From an uncultured Collinsella sp. (GTDB taxonomy: Bacteria > Actinomycetota > Coriobacteriia > Coriobacteriales > Coriobacteriaceae), in the NCBI GenBank assembly GCA_959018755.1, contig CAUEMA010000023.1, forward strand, positions 1 to 30,130: DNA of 30,130 nt, written 5' to 3'. The position numbers and the translations under genes were made by a program. This document shows positions 13,036 through 21,347 of the stretch, in pieces; the stretch's first letter is position 1, and each line of letters begins with the position of its first letter. Below the pieces are notes generated by a model. That model was given only the letters and a program-made list of their open reading frames with translations. It was not told the DNA's origin and did not search any database.

Positions 13036-13973
13036 TAGACAGCCTCGATACGACGGTAGATATCATCAACGACCTCATCGATCGTAAACTCATCCATATC
13101 GAACCACACGATGCGATCGTCACGCTTAAACCAGGAAAGCTGGCGCTTGGCATAGCGACGTGAGCGCATCTTGATAAGCTCACGGGCCTCATCCATGGTA
13201 ATAGCGCCACGCAAGGCATCAATAATCTCTTTGTAACCAATTGCCTGCATCGACGTGAGCGCATCACCCAAGCCCTGGTCCATAAGGCCACGGACCTCAT
13301 CAACCAGCCCCTGCTCAAACATAAGGTCGACACGCATGTTAATGCGCTCATACAGCACTTTACGGCTACGCGTCAGACCAAACCACAAGGCATGATAACG
13401 CTCGCGCGGGACGCTGAATTTCGACTTCTGCTGGGCATACGACACGCCGTCATCGTGCATCTCGAGCGCACGAATCACGCGACGCACGTTATGGGGATGA
13501 ATCACGGCGGCCGATTCCGGGTCGAGTTCGGCAAGCAGGGCATGCAGTGCCTCCTCACCAATGCGCTCGGCAAGCTCCTGGTAGCCCGCGCGACGTTCGT
13601 CCTCGAGATCACCCGAAGGAAAATCCATTTCATCGAGTGCAGCCTTGAGATACAGGCCCGTACCGCCGCAAAAGACCGGAAGACGTTGCTCGCCAAGCAA
13701 ACGCTCGATATGCGCCCGGGCATCCGTCTGATAGAGCGCAGCTGAATACGCGACGCCCGGATCCACGATATCGACAAGGCGCAGGGGCACCGAGCACTCC
13801 TCGGGCATCATCTTGGCCGTACCGATGTCCATGCCACGATAGATTTGCATCGCGTCACAAGACAACACTTCGGACGAAAGACGAGCGGCCAGGCGGTCGG
13901 CAACATCGCTTTTGCCGACCGCCGTCGGACCGACAATCGCTACGGCAGAAAGGCTTGCACCGGTGGAAATCAT
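13035..13973 (-). CDS. miaA: tRNA dimethylallyltransferase
   Basis: A 312-residue enzyme that adds a dimethylallyl group to N6 of A37 in tRNAs reading UNN codons. The P-loop GPTAVGKS is at residues 15-22, followed by SCDAMQIYRGMDIGTAK (family signature with the catalytic Asp), GGTGLYLKA and NVRRVIRALE. Length is typical. The ATG at 13973 overlaps the miaB stop by one base and the stop overlaps the hflX start by one base, so the three genes are translationally coupled. An open frame 13 codons further upstream lies inside miaB and is unlikely to be used. MiaB, encoded just upstream, acts on its product. Confidence 0.95.
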   Translation of the reverse strand: MISTGASLSAVAIVGPTAVGKSDVADRLAARLSSEVLSCDAMQIYRGMDIGTAKMMPEECSVPLRLVDIVDPGVAYSAALYQTDARAHIERLLGEQRLPVFCGGTGLYLKAALDEMDFPSGDLEDERRAGYQELAERIGEEALHALLAELDPESAAVIHPHNVRRVIRALEMHDDGVSYAQQKSKFSVPRERYHALWFGLTRSRKVLYERINMRVDLMFEQGLVDEVRGLMDQGLGDALTSMQAIGYKEIIDALRGAITMDEARELIKMRSRRYAKRQLSWFKRDDRIVWFDMDEFTIDEVVDDIYRRIEAV

Positions 13974-15343
13974 TAGCGAGGCTCGCCCACGACGGAGCCA
14001 GACAGATACCACGTCTTGGCGACATCAACATCAATGTCGACGATTTTACCGATGAGCTGATCGATACTATAGCCAGCAGGAATCGGCGCATGCACCGTCT
14101 GGTTCTTGGGGCTTTTCCCCAGAAGAACAGCGTCGTTCTTCTTGCTCGTACCCTCAATAAGCGCAGGCACCACGGTGTGAAGCTCGCCCTGGTTATACTC
14201 GTGAGCCGTCGTCTCGATAACCTTGACCAGACGGTTAAAGCGCTCAAGGATAACCTCATGCGGGGTGGGATCATAAATCTCAGCTGCCGGGGTACCGGCG
14301 CGCTTGGAGTAAATAAACGTGTAGGCCTGGGCATAACGAACCGTCTCGGCAAGCGAGAGCGTCTGCTCAAAGTCTTCCTCGGTCTCGCCCGGGAAGCCCA
14401 CGATGATGTCGGTCGAAAGCGCAATATCGGGCATACGGTTACGAATACGATCGACCAGGCCCAGATAATCCTCGCGCGTATATCGACGATTCATCTCTTT
14501 AAGAATGCGCGTGGAACCCGACTGAACGGCCAGGTGGAGCTGCGGCATGACGGCAGGTGTCTCGGCCATAGCATCAATGGTCTCGGGCAGCAGATCCTTA
14601 GGATGCGAAGAGGTAAAGAAGATACGCTCGACGCCCGTATCGCCCACAGCGCGCAGCAAGTCGGCAAAGCGCGGCTTGCCAAAGAGATCGCGACCGTAGG
14701 AGTTCACGTTTTGGCCCAGCAGCGTAATCTCGCGCACGCCCTGACGCACCAGACCTGTCACCTCGTCGACAATCTCCTCGAAGGGACGGCTCTTCTCACG
14801 ACCACGGACGTACGGCACGATGCAGTACGTGCAGAAGTTGTTGCAGCCCGTCATGATGGGCACCCAAGCGTGATACTGCGTCTCGCGATGCCACGGCATA
14901 CTCATGGCGTCGGTATCCTCATGCTCATTCGTACGGATATGGCGCTTGCCATCCAAAAACGCCTCGGCAATGAGCTCGGCCACGTGCGCAATAGAATGGG
15001 TGCCAAAAATGACGTTGACGTTATCGACGTTGGTGAGCAAGCCCTCGCCATCGCGTTGGGCGATGCAGCCGCCCACGGCGACCACGCGCTTACCCGAAGG
15101 CGAAGGAGGAAGGCTCTTGCAGGAATTGCACTGACCATACAGGCGCGTATCGGCAGCCTCGCGTACACAGCACGTCATGAACACGACAATATCAGCATGC
15201 TCGGGATCGAGCGCCATAAGACAGCCAAACGAATCGAGCAGGCCACTCACGCGCTCGGAGTCGTGCTGGTTCATCTGGCAGCCGAATGTGCGGATAAAGT
15301 AGGTTTTACCGGCAAGAATATCGCGTACGGAAAGCTGGTCCAT
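13973..15343 (-). CDS. miaB: tRNA-2-methylthio-N6-dimethylallyladenosine synthase
   Basis: A 456-residue radical-SAM methylthiotransferase converting i6A37 to ms2i6A37. The N-terminal cluster cysteines are C22 (FGCQMNQHDSE), C58 (MTCCVRE) and C93 (GGCIAQ); the radical-SAM cluster is C167, C171, C174 (CNNFCTYC). A C-terminal TRAM domain for RNA binding is present (LIGKIVDIDVD region). I chose the ATG at 15343 because the MiaB-like sequence begins there and GGATG precedes it; the frame is open 69 codons further, but that stretch overlaps the start-side flank of spoVS and is not MiaB-like. It heads the coupled miaB-miaA-hflX chain and follows spoVS by about 65 bases. RimO (21996-23345) is its paralogue for ribosomal protein S12. 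Confidence 0.95.
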   Translation of the reverse strand: MDQLSVRDILAGKTYFIRTFGCQMNQHDSERVSGLLDSFGCLMALDPEHADIVVFMTCCVREAADTRLYGQCNSCKSLPPSPSGKRVVAVGGCIAQRDGEGLLTNVDNVNVIFGTHSIAHVAELIAEAFLDGKRHIRTNEHEDTDAMSMPWHRETQYHAWVPIMTGCNNFCTYCIVPYVRGREKSRPFEEIVDEVTGLVRQGVREITLLGQNVNSYGRDLFGKPRFADLLRAVGDTGVERIFFTSSHPKDLLPETIDAMAETPAVMPQLHLAVQSGSTRILKEMNRRYTREDYLGLVDRIRNRMPDIALSTDIIVGFPGETEEDFEQTLSLAETVRYAQAYTFIYSKRAGTPAAEIYDPTPHEVILERFNRLVKVIETTAHEYNQGELHTVVPALIEGTSKKNDAVLLGKSPKNQTVHAPIPAGYSIDQLIGKIVDIDVDVAKTWYLSGSVVGEPR

Positions 15344-15407
15344 GAGCTTACATCCTAACGATGGTATCGACGGGCGCATAGGTGCTACGAGCGTGCAGAT
15401 GGCTCGC

Positions 15408-15725
15408 TTAAGCAACAGGCTTAACGTCGTCCATGACGACATTATCCATAGCAGCCCGATTAATCTGGTGAACGTAGATAGAGAGACGAATTGCCGTGCG
15501 CGACTCTCCGTTAATGAGAATGTCGGAGAACACCGGCGCGCAGGAGACATCGAAGCCGGTCGGAATCAGAAAGCCGCGCGCAATGGCGACGGCCTTGATG
15601 GCCTGGTTGACGGCGCCAGCGCCGACGCATTGAATGTTGACGGGGACGCCATCTTTGACCATGCCGGCAATGGCGCCGGCAACGGACGCGGGCGATGATT
15701 TGCTTGATACCTTCAGGCAATCCAT
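15408..15725 (-). CDS. spoVS: SpoVS-like Alba-fold protein
   Basis: A 105-residue small nucleic-acid-binding-type protein closely matching SpoVS of Bacillus: LKVSSKSSPASVAGAIAGM, then GAGAVNQAIKAVAIARGFL and NGESRTAIRLSIYV. SpoVS has the Alba fold and in Bacillus affects spore coat assembly and septation. About 20 extra C-terminal residues go beyond the usual 86. The ATG at 15725 has GCAGGAG before it; upstream codons are rich in Lys/Arg and overlap the leader. The gene stands between the GHKL ATPase (74 bases upstream) and miaB, downstream of rny, a neighbourhood also known from Firmicutes. The inferred host is not a spore former, so a role in RNA handling is more likely than sporulation; this is inference. 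Confidence 0.88.
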   Translation of the reverse strand: MDCLKVSSKSSPASVAGAIAGMVKDGVPVNIQCVGAGAVNQAIKAVAIARGFLIPTGFDVSCAPVFSDILINGESRTAIRLSIYVHQINRAAMDNVVMDDVKPVA

Positions 15726-15799
15726 GAAGAAACTCCTGCGTTTAAAAGTACGTTTTAACTGCAATAACTGTATCGTACCGAGCGGACTCGGTAAAGATT

Positions 15800-16885
15800 T
15801 TATTCCTCTTTGGCGAGATCGAACGTCACCGTGATGCGATCACGCGAAACGCGAATCTTAGGGTCGCCGCACAGATTGAGGTAATACCGGGCGGCAAGGT
15901 CGTTAAAGTCACGCTCGACAGCACGCGAAAACTGCGCCATGTCTTCCTTGGCGATGCGAAGGCCTCGACGGTCCTTGGCAAGATCGACGGGAGCCGGCGC
16001 ATGCGAGGTGGAATCGCGCTCGCGCAGCAGACGCGCGGTCACGCCGCGGACGGGCTTAATCTGTCCCGACAGAATACGGTGGGCAGTGCGCTCGGACATC
16101 TCGAGGCCCAGCCCGGAGCAGATCCGGATAAAGTCCTCGGCATCAGAGGCAAGGCCCAAACGATCGATAACCGGAAGCTCGCACTCGTCATCGATAAAGA
16201 GCAAGCGCGACGTATCGAGACGGCTCGAAGCCTGAGCGTACAGGGTCGCAGCAATCTCGGACGGAGAGCCCAGATACACATCGCAGCCACGCAGCTCCTC
16301 AAGGGCAAACTCGCACGCTGCGCGAATGATGTTATGGGGTCCACGAGCGCATACATAGCGACCGTCTTCGTCTTTAACCGCCTGGGGCCAGCTCGACTGG
16401 TCGGCGCGCTCGCTCAAGCGATCGGTGGCAACGCACACCTTAAACGCGGAACCCAAATCGACACCCGATGTAACAACGCGTGCCTCATCCGTGTTCTGCT
16501 TGATAGAGAACAGCGCCATACCACGACCGTGAACACCCCAACGGTCCATTTTCATGCTCTCAAGCTTGGAGGTGACACGGGCATCGAAGATACGCTCCTG
16601 CATGTCCTGCGGCACACCCGAACCGTTATCCAGGAAGAGGAGGGTGCGAACACCCTCCTCCTTGGTCGTGGCGAGATAGACCTTATCGGCTCCGGCATCG
16701 CGAGCATTACGCAGCATCTCGATGACAATGTCCTCTACATGCTGAATGTCATGCTTGGCCTGACGGCGTTCGGCCTCCGAAACGCGGAGGCGGACATACC
16801 CCTCGCCAAGGTTTTCCTCGACGCGAAGGTTGCCCTCCCCCGACATCGACGCGATAAATGAGATGAGCTCGTTCGCGTCGTTCAT
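15800..16885 (-). CDS. GHKL-type ATP-binding protein of unknown function
   Basis: A 361-residue cytoplasmic protein whose first half is a GHKL (Gyrase/Hsp90/Kinase/MutL) ATPase domain. The N box is EMLRNARDAGAD (N60), the G1 box DNGSGVP (residues 86-92) and the G2 box WGVHGRGMALFSI (116-128). There is no histidine-phosphorylation region, transmembrane segment or receiver, so it is not an ordinary sensor kinase; the layout is closer to MutL- or Hsp90-like ATPases. The second half (about 200-361) is unrecognised, with a basic segment near SGQIKPVRGVTARLLRERD. The ATG at 16885 is one base after the rny stop, without a Shine-Dalgarno sequence, so translation depends on rny. Neighbours rny and spoVS suggest a function linked to RNA turnover. 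I cannot name it. Confidence 0.8.
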   Translation of the reverse strand: MNDANELISFIASMSGEGNLRVEENLGEGYVRLRVSEAERRQAKHDIQHVEDIVIEMLRNARDAGADKVYLATTKEEGVRTLLFLDNGSGVPQDMQERIFDARVTSKLESMKMDRWGVHGRGMALFSIKQNTDEARVVTSGVDLGSAFKVCVATDRLSERADQSSWPQAVKDEDGRYVCARGPHNIIRAACEFALEELRGCDVYLGSPSEIAATLYAQASSRLDTSRLLFIDDECELPVIDRLGLASDAEDFIRICSGLGLEMSERTAHRILSGQIKPVRGVTARLLRERDSTSHAPAPVDLAKDRRGLRIAKEDMAQFSRAVERDFNDLAARYYLNLCGDPKIRVSRDRITVTFDLAKEE

Positions 16886-16886
16886 G

Positions 16887-18443
16887 TTATTTAGCGATAT
16901 CGACGGCACGGCTCTCGCGAATCACGACAACGCGCACCTGACCGGGATACTCCATCTCTTCCTCGATCTGATGGGCGATATCGTGCGCAAGCACCGTGGA
17001 CTGGGCATCGGAGATCTTGTCCGGCTGGACCATGACATGAACCTCGCGACCGGCCTGCATGGCATAGGTACGCTCGACGCCATCGTGAGAGTTAGCGATC
17101 TCCTCGAGCTTCTCAAGGCGCTTGATGTAATTCTCGGCAGACTCGCGACGGGCGCCGGGACGAGAAGCAGAGACGGCATCGGCAGCCTGGACCAGAACGT
17201 CGAGCACCGTGTTAGGGTCGACATCGGCATGATGGGCCTCGATCGCGTGAACGATAACGGGCTTCTCGCCATAACGGCGGGCAAGCTCGGCGCCAATGAC
17301 AGCATGCGGGCCCTCAACGTCGTGGTCGATGGCCTTGCCCAGGTCATGCAAAAGACCGGCGCGCTTGGCGGTCACAACATCCAGACCAAGCTCGGAGGCC
17401 ATCACGCCGCACAGGTCGGAAACCTCAAGCGAGTGCTGCAGCACGTTCTGACCAAACGAGGTGCGGTAGCGCAGAGCGCCCAGGGTCTTGACGATCTCGG
17501 GATGCAGGTCGTGGATACCGGTATCGAAGGCAGCCTGCTCGCCGGCCTCGCGCACACGCTGCTGAACCAAGTCGGCGGCCTTGTGGTACATCTCCTCGAT
17601 GCGGGCGGGGTGAATGCGGCCATCGGCAATGAGGTTCTCGAGCGCCACACGGGCAGTCTCACGACGGACCGGATCGAAGCTCGAAAGCACAACGGTCTCG
17701 GGGGTGTCGTCAATCACGAGGTTGACGCCAGAAACCTGCTCAAAGGTGCGGATGTTGCGACCCTCACGACCGATGATACGACCCTTGAGGTCATCGGAGG
17801 GAATATGAACGGAAGTGACGGTGACCTCGGCGGTATGGTCGGCGGCGCAACGCTGAATCGCCAGGGAGAGAATCTCCTGGGCGGTCTTGTGGCACTCGGC
17901 GCGGACCTGCTGCTCGGACTCACGGATGATGGTGGCCGCCTCGTGGGTAACCTCGCCGCGGACCTTGTCGAGCAGCTCCTTGTGAGCGTCCTCGCGCGTA
18001 AGGTCGGCAATACGCTCAAGCTCGGAGGTCTGCTTGGCGCAGAGCTCCTCAAGCTCGCGAGAGCGCTTCTCGACCTGACCGGCCTGGCTGGACAGCTGAT
18101 GCTCACGCTTGTCGAGCGCATCGTTGCGACGATCGAGCGATTCCTCGCGCTGCATCACGCGATTTTCGAGCGTGCGAATCTCGCTCTTACGCTGCTTGTC
18201 CTCGGCCTCGGCGGCCTGCTTGTTCTTGATGATCTCTTCCTTAGCCTCGAGCAGAGCCTCTTTTTTGAGGGTCTCGGCCTGACGCTTAGCATCACCGATC
18301 AGGGACTCTGCCTGCGCGTGTGCCGACTGGATCTTTTCGTCGGCCTCGTGAAGACTACCCTGCTTGGCGGTGCGCATGTAGGCAATGGCGGCGATGGCAC
18401 CCAATACGATGCCAACGAGCGCTGCAATGATAGGCATGCTCAC
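16887..18443 (-). CDS. rny: Ribonuclease Y
   Basis: A 518-residue membrane-anchored endoribonuclease that starts mRNA decay. An N-terminal transmembrane segment (about residues 3-22, IIAALVGIVLGAIAAIAYM) is followed by a long charged coiled coil (about 30-200), a KH domain (LKGRIIGREGRNIRTFEQVSG with the GRxGRN loop) and the HD catalytic domain (LLHDLGKAID near residue 366). Length matches the usual 510-520. AAGGAG precedes the ATG. A TTGACA/TAGGAT promoter at 18604-18632 gives it a leader of about 150 bases with two hairpins. The GHKL ATPase begins one base after its stop. RNase J is encoded in the same window (28191-29861), so the cell has the Firmicute-type pair. Confidence 0.97.
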   Translation of the reverse strand: MSMPIIAALVGIVLGAIAAIAYMRTAKQGSLHEADEKIQSAHAQAESLIGDAKRQAETLKKEALLEAKEEIIKNKQAAEAEDKQRKSEIRTLENRVMQREESLDRRNDALDKREHQLSSQAGQVEKRSRELEELCAKQTSELERIADLTREDAHKELLDKVRGEVTHEAATIIRESEQQVRAECHKTAQEILSLAIQRCAADHTAEVTVTSVHIPSDDLKGRIIGREGRNIRTFEQVSGVNLVIDDTPETVVLSSFDPVRRETARVALENLIADGRIHPARIEEMYHKAADLVQQRVREAGEQAAFDTGIHDLHPEIVKTLGALRYRTSFGQNVLQHSLEVSDLCGVMASELGLDVVTAKRAGLLHDLGKAIDHDVEGPHAVIGAELARRYGEKPVIVHAIEAHHADVDPNTVLDVLVQAADAVSASRPGARRESAENYIKRLEKLEEIANSHDGVERTYAMQAGREVHVMVQPDKISDAQSTVLAHDIAHQIEEEMEYPGQVRVVVIRESRAVDIAK

Positions 18444-18472
18444 TCCTTTTTATGGATTCGTTACACAGCAAA

Positions 18473-18498
18473 GCGAACCGTCCTTACGAACGGCTCGC
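18473..18498 (-). other. Hairpin in the rny leader (proximal)
   Basis: GCGAACCGT (18473-18481) pairs with ACGGCTCGC (18490-18498) with one mismatch (wobble in the RNA). It lies about 30 bases before the rny start codon. Confidence 0.4.
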
Positions 18499-18559
18499 GA
18501 CATTTGAGTAATATGGGCGCAGCTTATGCGGGTCGGATACAGATAAACATATAAACAAA

Positions 18560-18574
18560 CTCATCACAGATGAG
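18560..18574 (-). other. Hairpin in the rny leader (terminator-like)
   Basis: CTCATC and GATGAG pair around a 3-base loop. On the transcribed strand TTTGTTTAT follows directly, so it resembles a weak intrinsic terminator inside the leader. Confidence 0.35.
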
Positions 18575-18603
18575 CACATATCACAAAGCAAATGACAGTG
18601 ATT

Positions 18604-18632
18604 ATCCTACGTTGAACCGCAACAACTGTCAA
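18604..18632 (-). promoter_or_regulatory. Promoter of rny
   Basis: On the minus strand a perfect TTGACA (18632-18627), a 17-bp spacer and TAGGAT (18609-18604) are present in the gap between recX and rny. Confidence 0.6.
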
Positions 18633-18694
18633 ATAAACGCACCCGGCACGGCGCCTATCAAGCGGTGAACGGCAGGGGCGTACCATGCGCACGC

Positions 18695-19387
18695 TTACAC
18701 GGCGCATTCCTCGCTTGAGGCATCGAGGCGCGCCTTAACGGCATCGGCGGCGATGTGATACGAGAAGCCCTTACCCATCAAAAATCTGACGAGCTTTTCG
18801 AATGCACGCGCTTCGGGAACGCGACGTTTAGCGAGCAAGGCCGACGCACGAGCCAAGTCGTCATCCACGGCAAAATAATCCTCTGGATACCCGGGGATAT
18901 CGTCAAGTACGACATGACGGCGCTTGAGTTCAGCCTCGATCTTGCGCTGTCCCCAGCCGCGACGTTTGCGTTCTTCGATAAAGTACGAACAAAAGCGGTT
19001 CTCATCCAAAAAACGATACTCGGTCGCTCGAGCAACCGCAAAATCGATCGCAGGCTGTCGAAAGCCATAGCGCGCCAACTTATCGCGCACCTCGCCCGTG
19101 GCATGATCGCGGCGCGAAAGCATCTCGGTCACCATGGTGAGTGCACATTTACGTTCGATAAGCTGCACCGCCTCGCGAAAGTCATCCCAATCACAGGGAA
19201 GGTCGGGGCGGTTCTTAACGTACAGGCGCGCCACGCGCACGGGAATCCAAATGGAACGTTCGAAACCGCCCTCAAGATCGCAATCGATATGCGCGCAGGG
19301 CTTTTTAGACGCATAACCGCTCGAGAACGAGGAAGCCGCCTTCTTATCGGGAAAGACAACCGTGGCCTCGGTCACCGTATACGACAT
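18695..19387 (-). CDS. recX: Regulatory protein RecX
   Basis: A 230-residue helical-repeat protein that caps RecA filaments and limits recombination. RecX features are MLSRRDHATGEVRDKLARYGF, FLDENRFCSYFIEERKRRGWGQRKIEAELKRR and a final three-helix repeat LMGKGFSYHIAADAVKARL. About 65 residues precede the first repeat, a longer N-terminus than E. coli RecX but within the range of Gram-positive members. The start at 19387 is 11 bases after the recA stop, with GCGGATG before it, so recA and recX form one SOS-induced unit. The gap of 250 bases to rny has no clear terminator, but rny has its own promoter. Confidence 0.9.
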   Translation of the reverse strand: MSYTVTEATVVFPDKKAASSFSSGYASKKPCAHIDCDLEGGFERSIWIPVRVARLYVKNRPDLPCDWDDFREAVQLIERKCALTMVTEMLSRRDHATGEVRDKLARYGFRQPAIDFAVARATEYRFLDENRFCSYFIEERKRRGWGQRKIEAELKRRHVVLDDIPGYPEDYFAVDDDLARASALLAKRRVPEARAFEKLVRFLMGKGFSYHIAADAVKARLDASSEECAV

Positions 19388-19398
19388 GTCGGCATCCG

Positions 19399-20547
19399 CT
19401 ACTCATCGTCATCGTCGAGCATCGCGGAGCCATCGATGGCGTACAGCTCATCAAACTCCTCGGGTGCGGGTTGGTCGGTCAACTCAACCTCGGAGGGGGC
19501 ATCATCGTCATACTCAAGACCGCAGGCAAGGCGAACTTTGTGCTCGATCTCGTCAGCGCAATCCGGGTGCTCGCGCAGGAACGTCTTGGCGGCCTCGCGA
19601 CCGTTGCCGAGCTTATCCTCGCCATAGGCAAACCAGGACCCCATCTTTTTGCAGATGCCGCACTCGACGGCCATATCCAGAATCGAGCCCTCTTTGGAGA
19701 TGCCGGTGCCGTACATGATGTCAAACTCAGCCGAGCGGAACGGAGCGGCCACCTTGTTCTTAACGACCTTGGCACGAACGCGATTACCGATAACCTCGTC
19801 CTTGAGCTTGATGGTATCGATTTTGCGAATATCGATTCGCACGGAAGAGAAAAACTTGAGTGCGCGGCCGCCCGTGGTGGTCTCGGGGTTGCCGAACATG
19901 ACGCCGATTTTCTCGCGCAGCTGGTTAATGAAGATGCAGGTCGTGTTGGACTTGGAAAGCGAGCCGGCGAGCTTGCGGAGCGCCTGGCTCATCAAGCGAG
20001 CCTGCAGACCCACCGTCGTGTCACCGATCTCGCCCTCGATCTCGGCACGCGGAGTCAAGGCGGCTACAGAGTCGACAACAATGGCGTCGATGGCACCGGA
20101 GCGCACAAGCATATCGACGATCTCGAGCGCCTGCTCGCCCGTATCGGGCTGGGAAATGAGGACCTCATCGATATCAACACCGATACGCGCGGCATAGGTG
20201 GGATCTAGCGCGTGCTCGGCATCGATAAATGCAACAACGCCGCCCATGGCCTGCGCCTCTGCAAGGATCTCGAGTGAAAGCGTTGTCTTACCGGAGGACT
20301 CGGGGCCATAAATCTCGACGATACGGCCGCGCGGCACGCCGCCGATACCCAAGGCGGCATCGAGCGCCAGAGAGCCCGTCGGAATAGCCTCGACCTCGAG
20401 CTCGGGACCGCCGTCGCCATACCTCATAATAGAGCCCTGGCCGAACTTCTTCTCAATCTCGGCCTTGGTGGTGGCGATCATCTCATCGCGCTCTTTACCC
20501 GTCGTGCGTGCATGAACGGTACGTACGGGACCTGAATTCTTGGCCAT
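19399..20547 (-). CDS. recA: Recombinase RecA
   Basis: A 382-residue ATP-dependent recombinase that forms filaments on single-stranded DNA, promotes strand exchange and triggers LexA cleavage. The P-loop GPESSGKT is at residues 81-88; VDSVAAL (Walker B), the L1 region EIGDTTVGLQARLMSQALRK and the L2 region FINQLREKIGVMFGNPETTTGG are intact. The C-terminal tail is strongly acidic (ending MLDDDDE), as in other RecAs where it dampens activity. The ATG at 20547 has AGGAGGG before it. Its promoter (20578-20606) contains a LexA box, and an array of CCGACCA heptamers stands further upstream. recX follows after 11 bases. Confidence 0.98.
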   Translation of the reverse strand: MAKNSGPVRTVHARTTGKERDEMIATTKAEIEKKFGQGSIMRYGDGGPELEVEAIPTGSLALDAALGIGGVPRGRIVEIYGPESSGKTTLSLEILAEAQAMGGVVAFIDAEHALDPTYAARIGVDIDEVLISQPDTGEQALEIVDMLVRSGAIDAIVVDSVAALTPRAEIEGEIGDTTVGLQARLMSQALRKLAGSLSKSNTTCIFINQLREKIGVMFGNPETTTGGRALKFFSSVRIDIRKIDTIKLKDEVIGNRVRAKVVKNKVAAPFRSAEFDIMYGTGISKEGSILDMAVECGICKKMGSWFAYGEDKLGNGREAAKTFLREHPDCADEIEHKVRLACGLEYDDDAPSEVELTDQPAPEEFDELYAIDGSAMLDDDDE

Positions 20548-20577
20548 GAATAGCCCTCCTCTTAACAACCTGAAACG

Positions 20578-20606
20578 ATAATAAACGAACGGCTGTTCGT
20601 GGTCAA
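20578..20606 (-). promoter_or_regulatory. recA promoter with LexA box
   Basis: On the minus strand TTGACC (20606-20601), a 17-bp spacer and TATTAT (20583-20578). The spacer holds CGAACGGCTGTTCG, a LexA box whose GAAC-N4-GTTC core is 20587-20598. The box position is the same as in the LysM promoter at 10340-10367. Confidence 0.8.
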
Positions 20607-20629
20607 CCGTTCAGATTCATCATATGTAC

Positions 20630-20686
20630 CCGACCATTCCAAAACCCGACCAAACGCCGACCAATCACCGACCAAACGCTTGACCA
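20630..20686. repeat. Array of CCGACCA heptamers upstream of recA
   Basis: CCGACCA occurs at 20630, 20646, 20657 and 20668, and TTGACCA at 20680. Start-to-start steps are 16, 11, 11 and 12 bp, so most copies lie on about the same face of the helix. The array begins 24 bp upstream of the recA -35 box and ends before the cinA terminator. The rest of the gap to 20773 shows nothing I can name. Confidence 0.65.
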
Positions 20687-20773
20687 CGCCAATCACAAAT
20701 AGAGGTGCACGAATAAATTTAGGCCTTATACCAGCGCAAACACCAATTCCGTCAAAGGTCCCTATCTCCACAA

Positions 20774-20797
20774 TTAAGGGGCCCTAAGGCCCCTTAA
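20774..20797 (-). terminator. Terminator-like hairpin after the cinA-domain gene
   Basis: TTAAGGGGCC (20774-20783) and GGCCCCTTAA (20788-20797) form a perfect 10-bp stem with a 4-base loop. No long T run follows on either strand, so termination efficiency is uncertain. Confidence 0.6.
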
Positions 20798-20804
20798 ACC
20801 ATGT

Positions 20805-21341
20805 CTATTCCATAGAATTGAGCACGCGAACAATGCGCTCCAAAGCCTCCGCGACCGCATGAGCACGAACGCACGACCGATCGCCCTCGTAATGACAGCG
20901 CGCAGACTCGACAACCGGCGCTCCCCCATCGGCCGCGCGATACGCCCACCCAATATAGAACGTACCGGCGGGGTCTTGCTCGGTGCCACCACCGGGCCCA
21001 GCGTAGCCCGTTGCGCTTACGGCTATATCGCTCTGATAAAGCTCCAGCGAGCCTGCGGCCATCTCGCGAGCCGTCTGGTGCGACACGGCGCTAAACCGAT
21101 CGAGCGTTTCCTGTTTAACGCCGAGCACGCGATGTTTGATCTCATCGCAGTAGGTCACCGCGCCACCACGAAGCACCGCCGAGGCACCCGGGATATCGGC
21201 AATCGTCGAGCCAATCATACCCGCCGTCAGCGACTCCGCCGTCGAGACCGTCACACCACGGGCACTCGCGCGCTCGACAATATCGCGCGCCAGTTCCTCG
21301 TTGTTTGCGGCGATTAGCAAATAAGACTCCGTCATACCCAC
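20805..21341 (-). CDS. pncC: CinA C-terminal domain protein (nicotinamide-nucleotide amidase)
   Basis: A 178-residue stand-alone CinA C-terminal domain. Family members deamidate nicotinamide mononucleotide to nicotinic acid mononucleotide, recycling NAD made free by DNA ligase. Typical segments are VSTAESLTAGMIGSTIADIPGAS, GGAVTYCDEIKHRVLGV and SATGYAGPGGGTEQDPAGTFYIG. The N-terminal MoCF/ADP-ribose pyrophosphatase domain of full CinA is absent. The start is either GTG at 21341 (with TAGG five bases before it) or ATG at 21335; both give a complete domain. It follows pgsA by 6 bases. The pgsA-cinA-recA order is common in Gram-positive bacteria and in those with competence-linked cinA. A hairpin separates it from recA. 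Confidence 0.88.
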   Translation of the reverse strand: MGMTESYLLIAANNEELARDIVERASARGVTVSTAESLTAGMIGSTIADIPGASAVLRGGAVTYCDEIKHRVLGVKQETLDRFSAVSHQTAREMAAGSLELYQSDIAVSATGYAGPGGGTEQDPAGTFYIGWAYRAADGGAPVVESARCHYEGDRSCVRAHAVAEALERIVRVLNSME

Positions 21342-21347
21342 CAGGAC

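Noticed and set aside
13955..15358. Long plus-strand open frame (467 codons) opposite miaB
   Set aside because: miaB is complete with all cluster cysteines on the minus strand. The antisense frame has no family-like sequence and no ribosome-binding site; such open frames are usual in GC-rich coding DNA.
16830..18554. 574-codon plus-strand open frame opposite rny
   Set aside because: The translation is rich in Leu, Gly, Asp and His without domains, and rny on the other strand is certain.
20630..20686. CCGACCA array considered as a CRISPR array or plasmid-type iterons
   Set aside because: Units of 7 bp with 4-9 bp spacers are far too short for CRISPR, there are no cas genes, and no replication initiator gene is nearby; the position fits a promoter-upstream site better.
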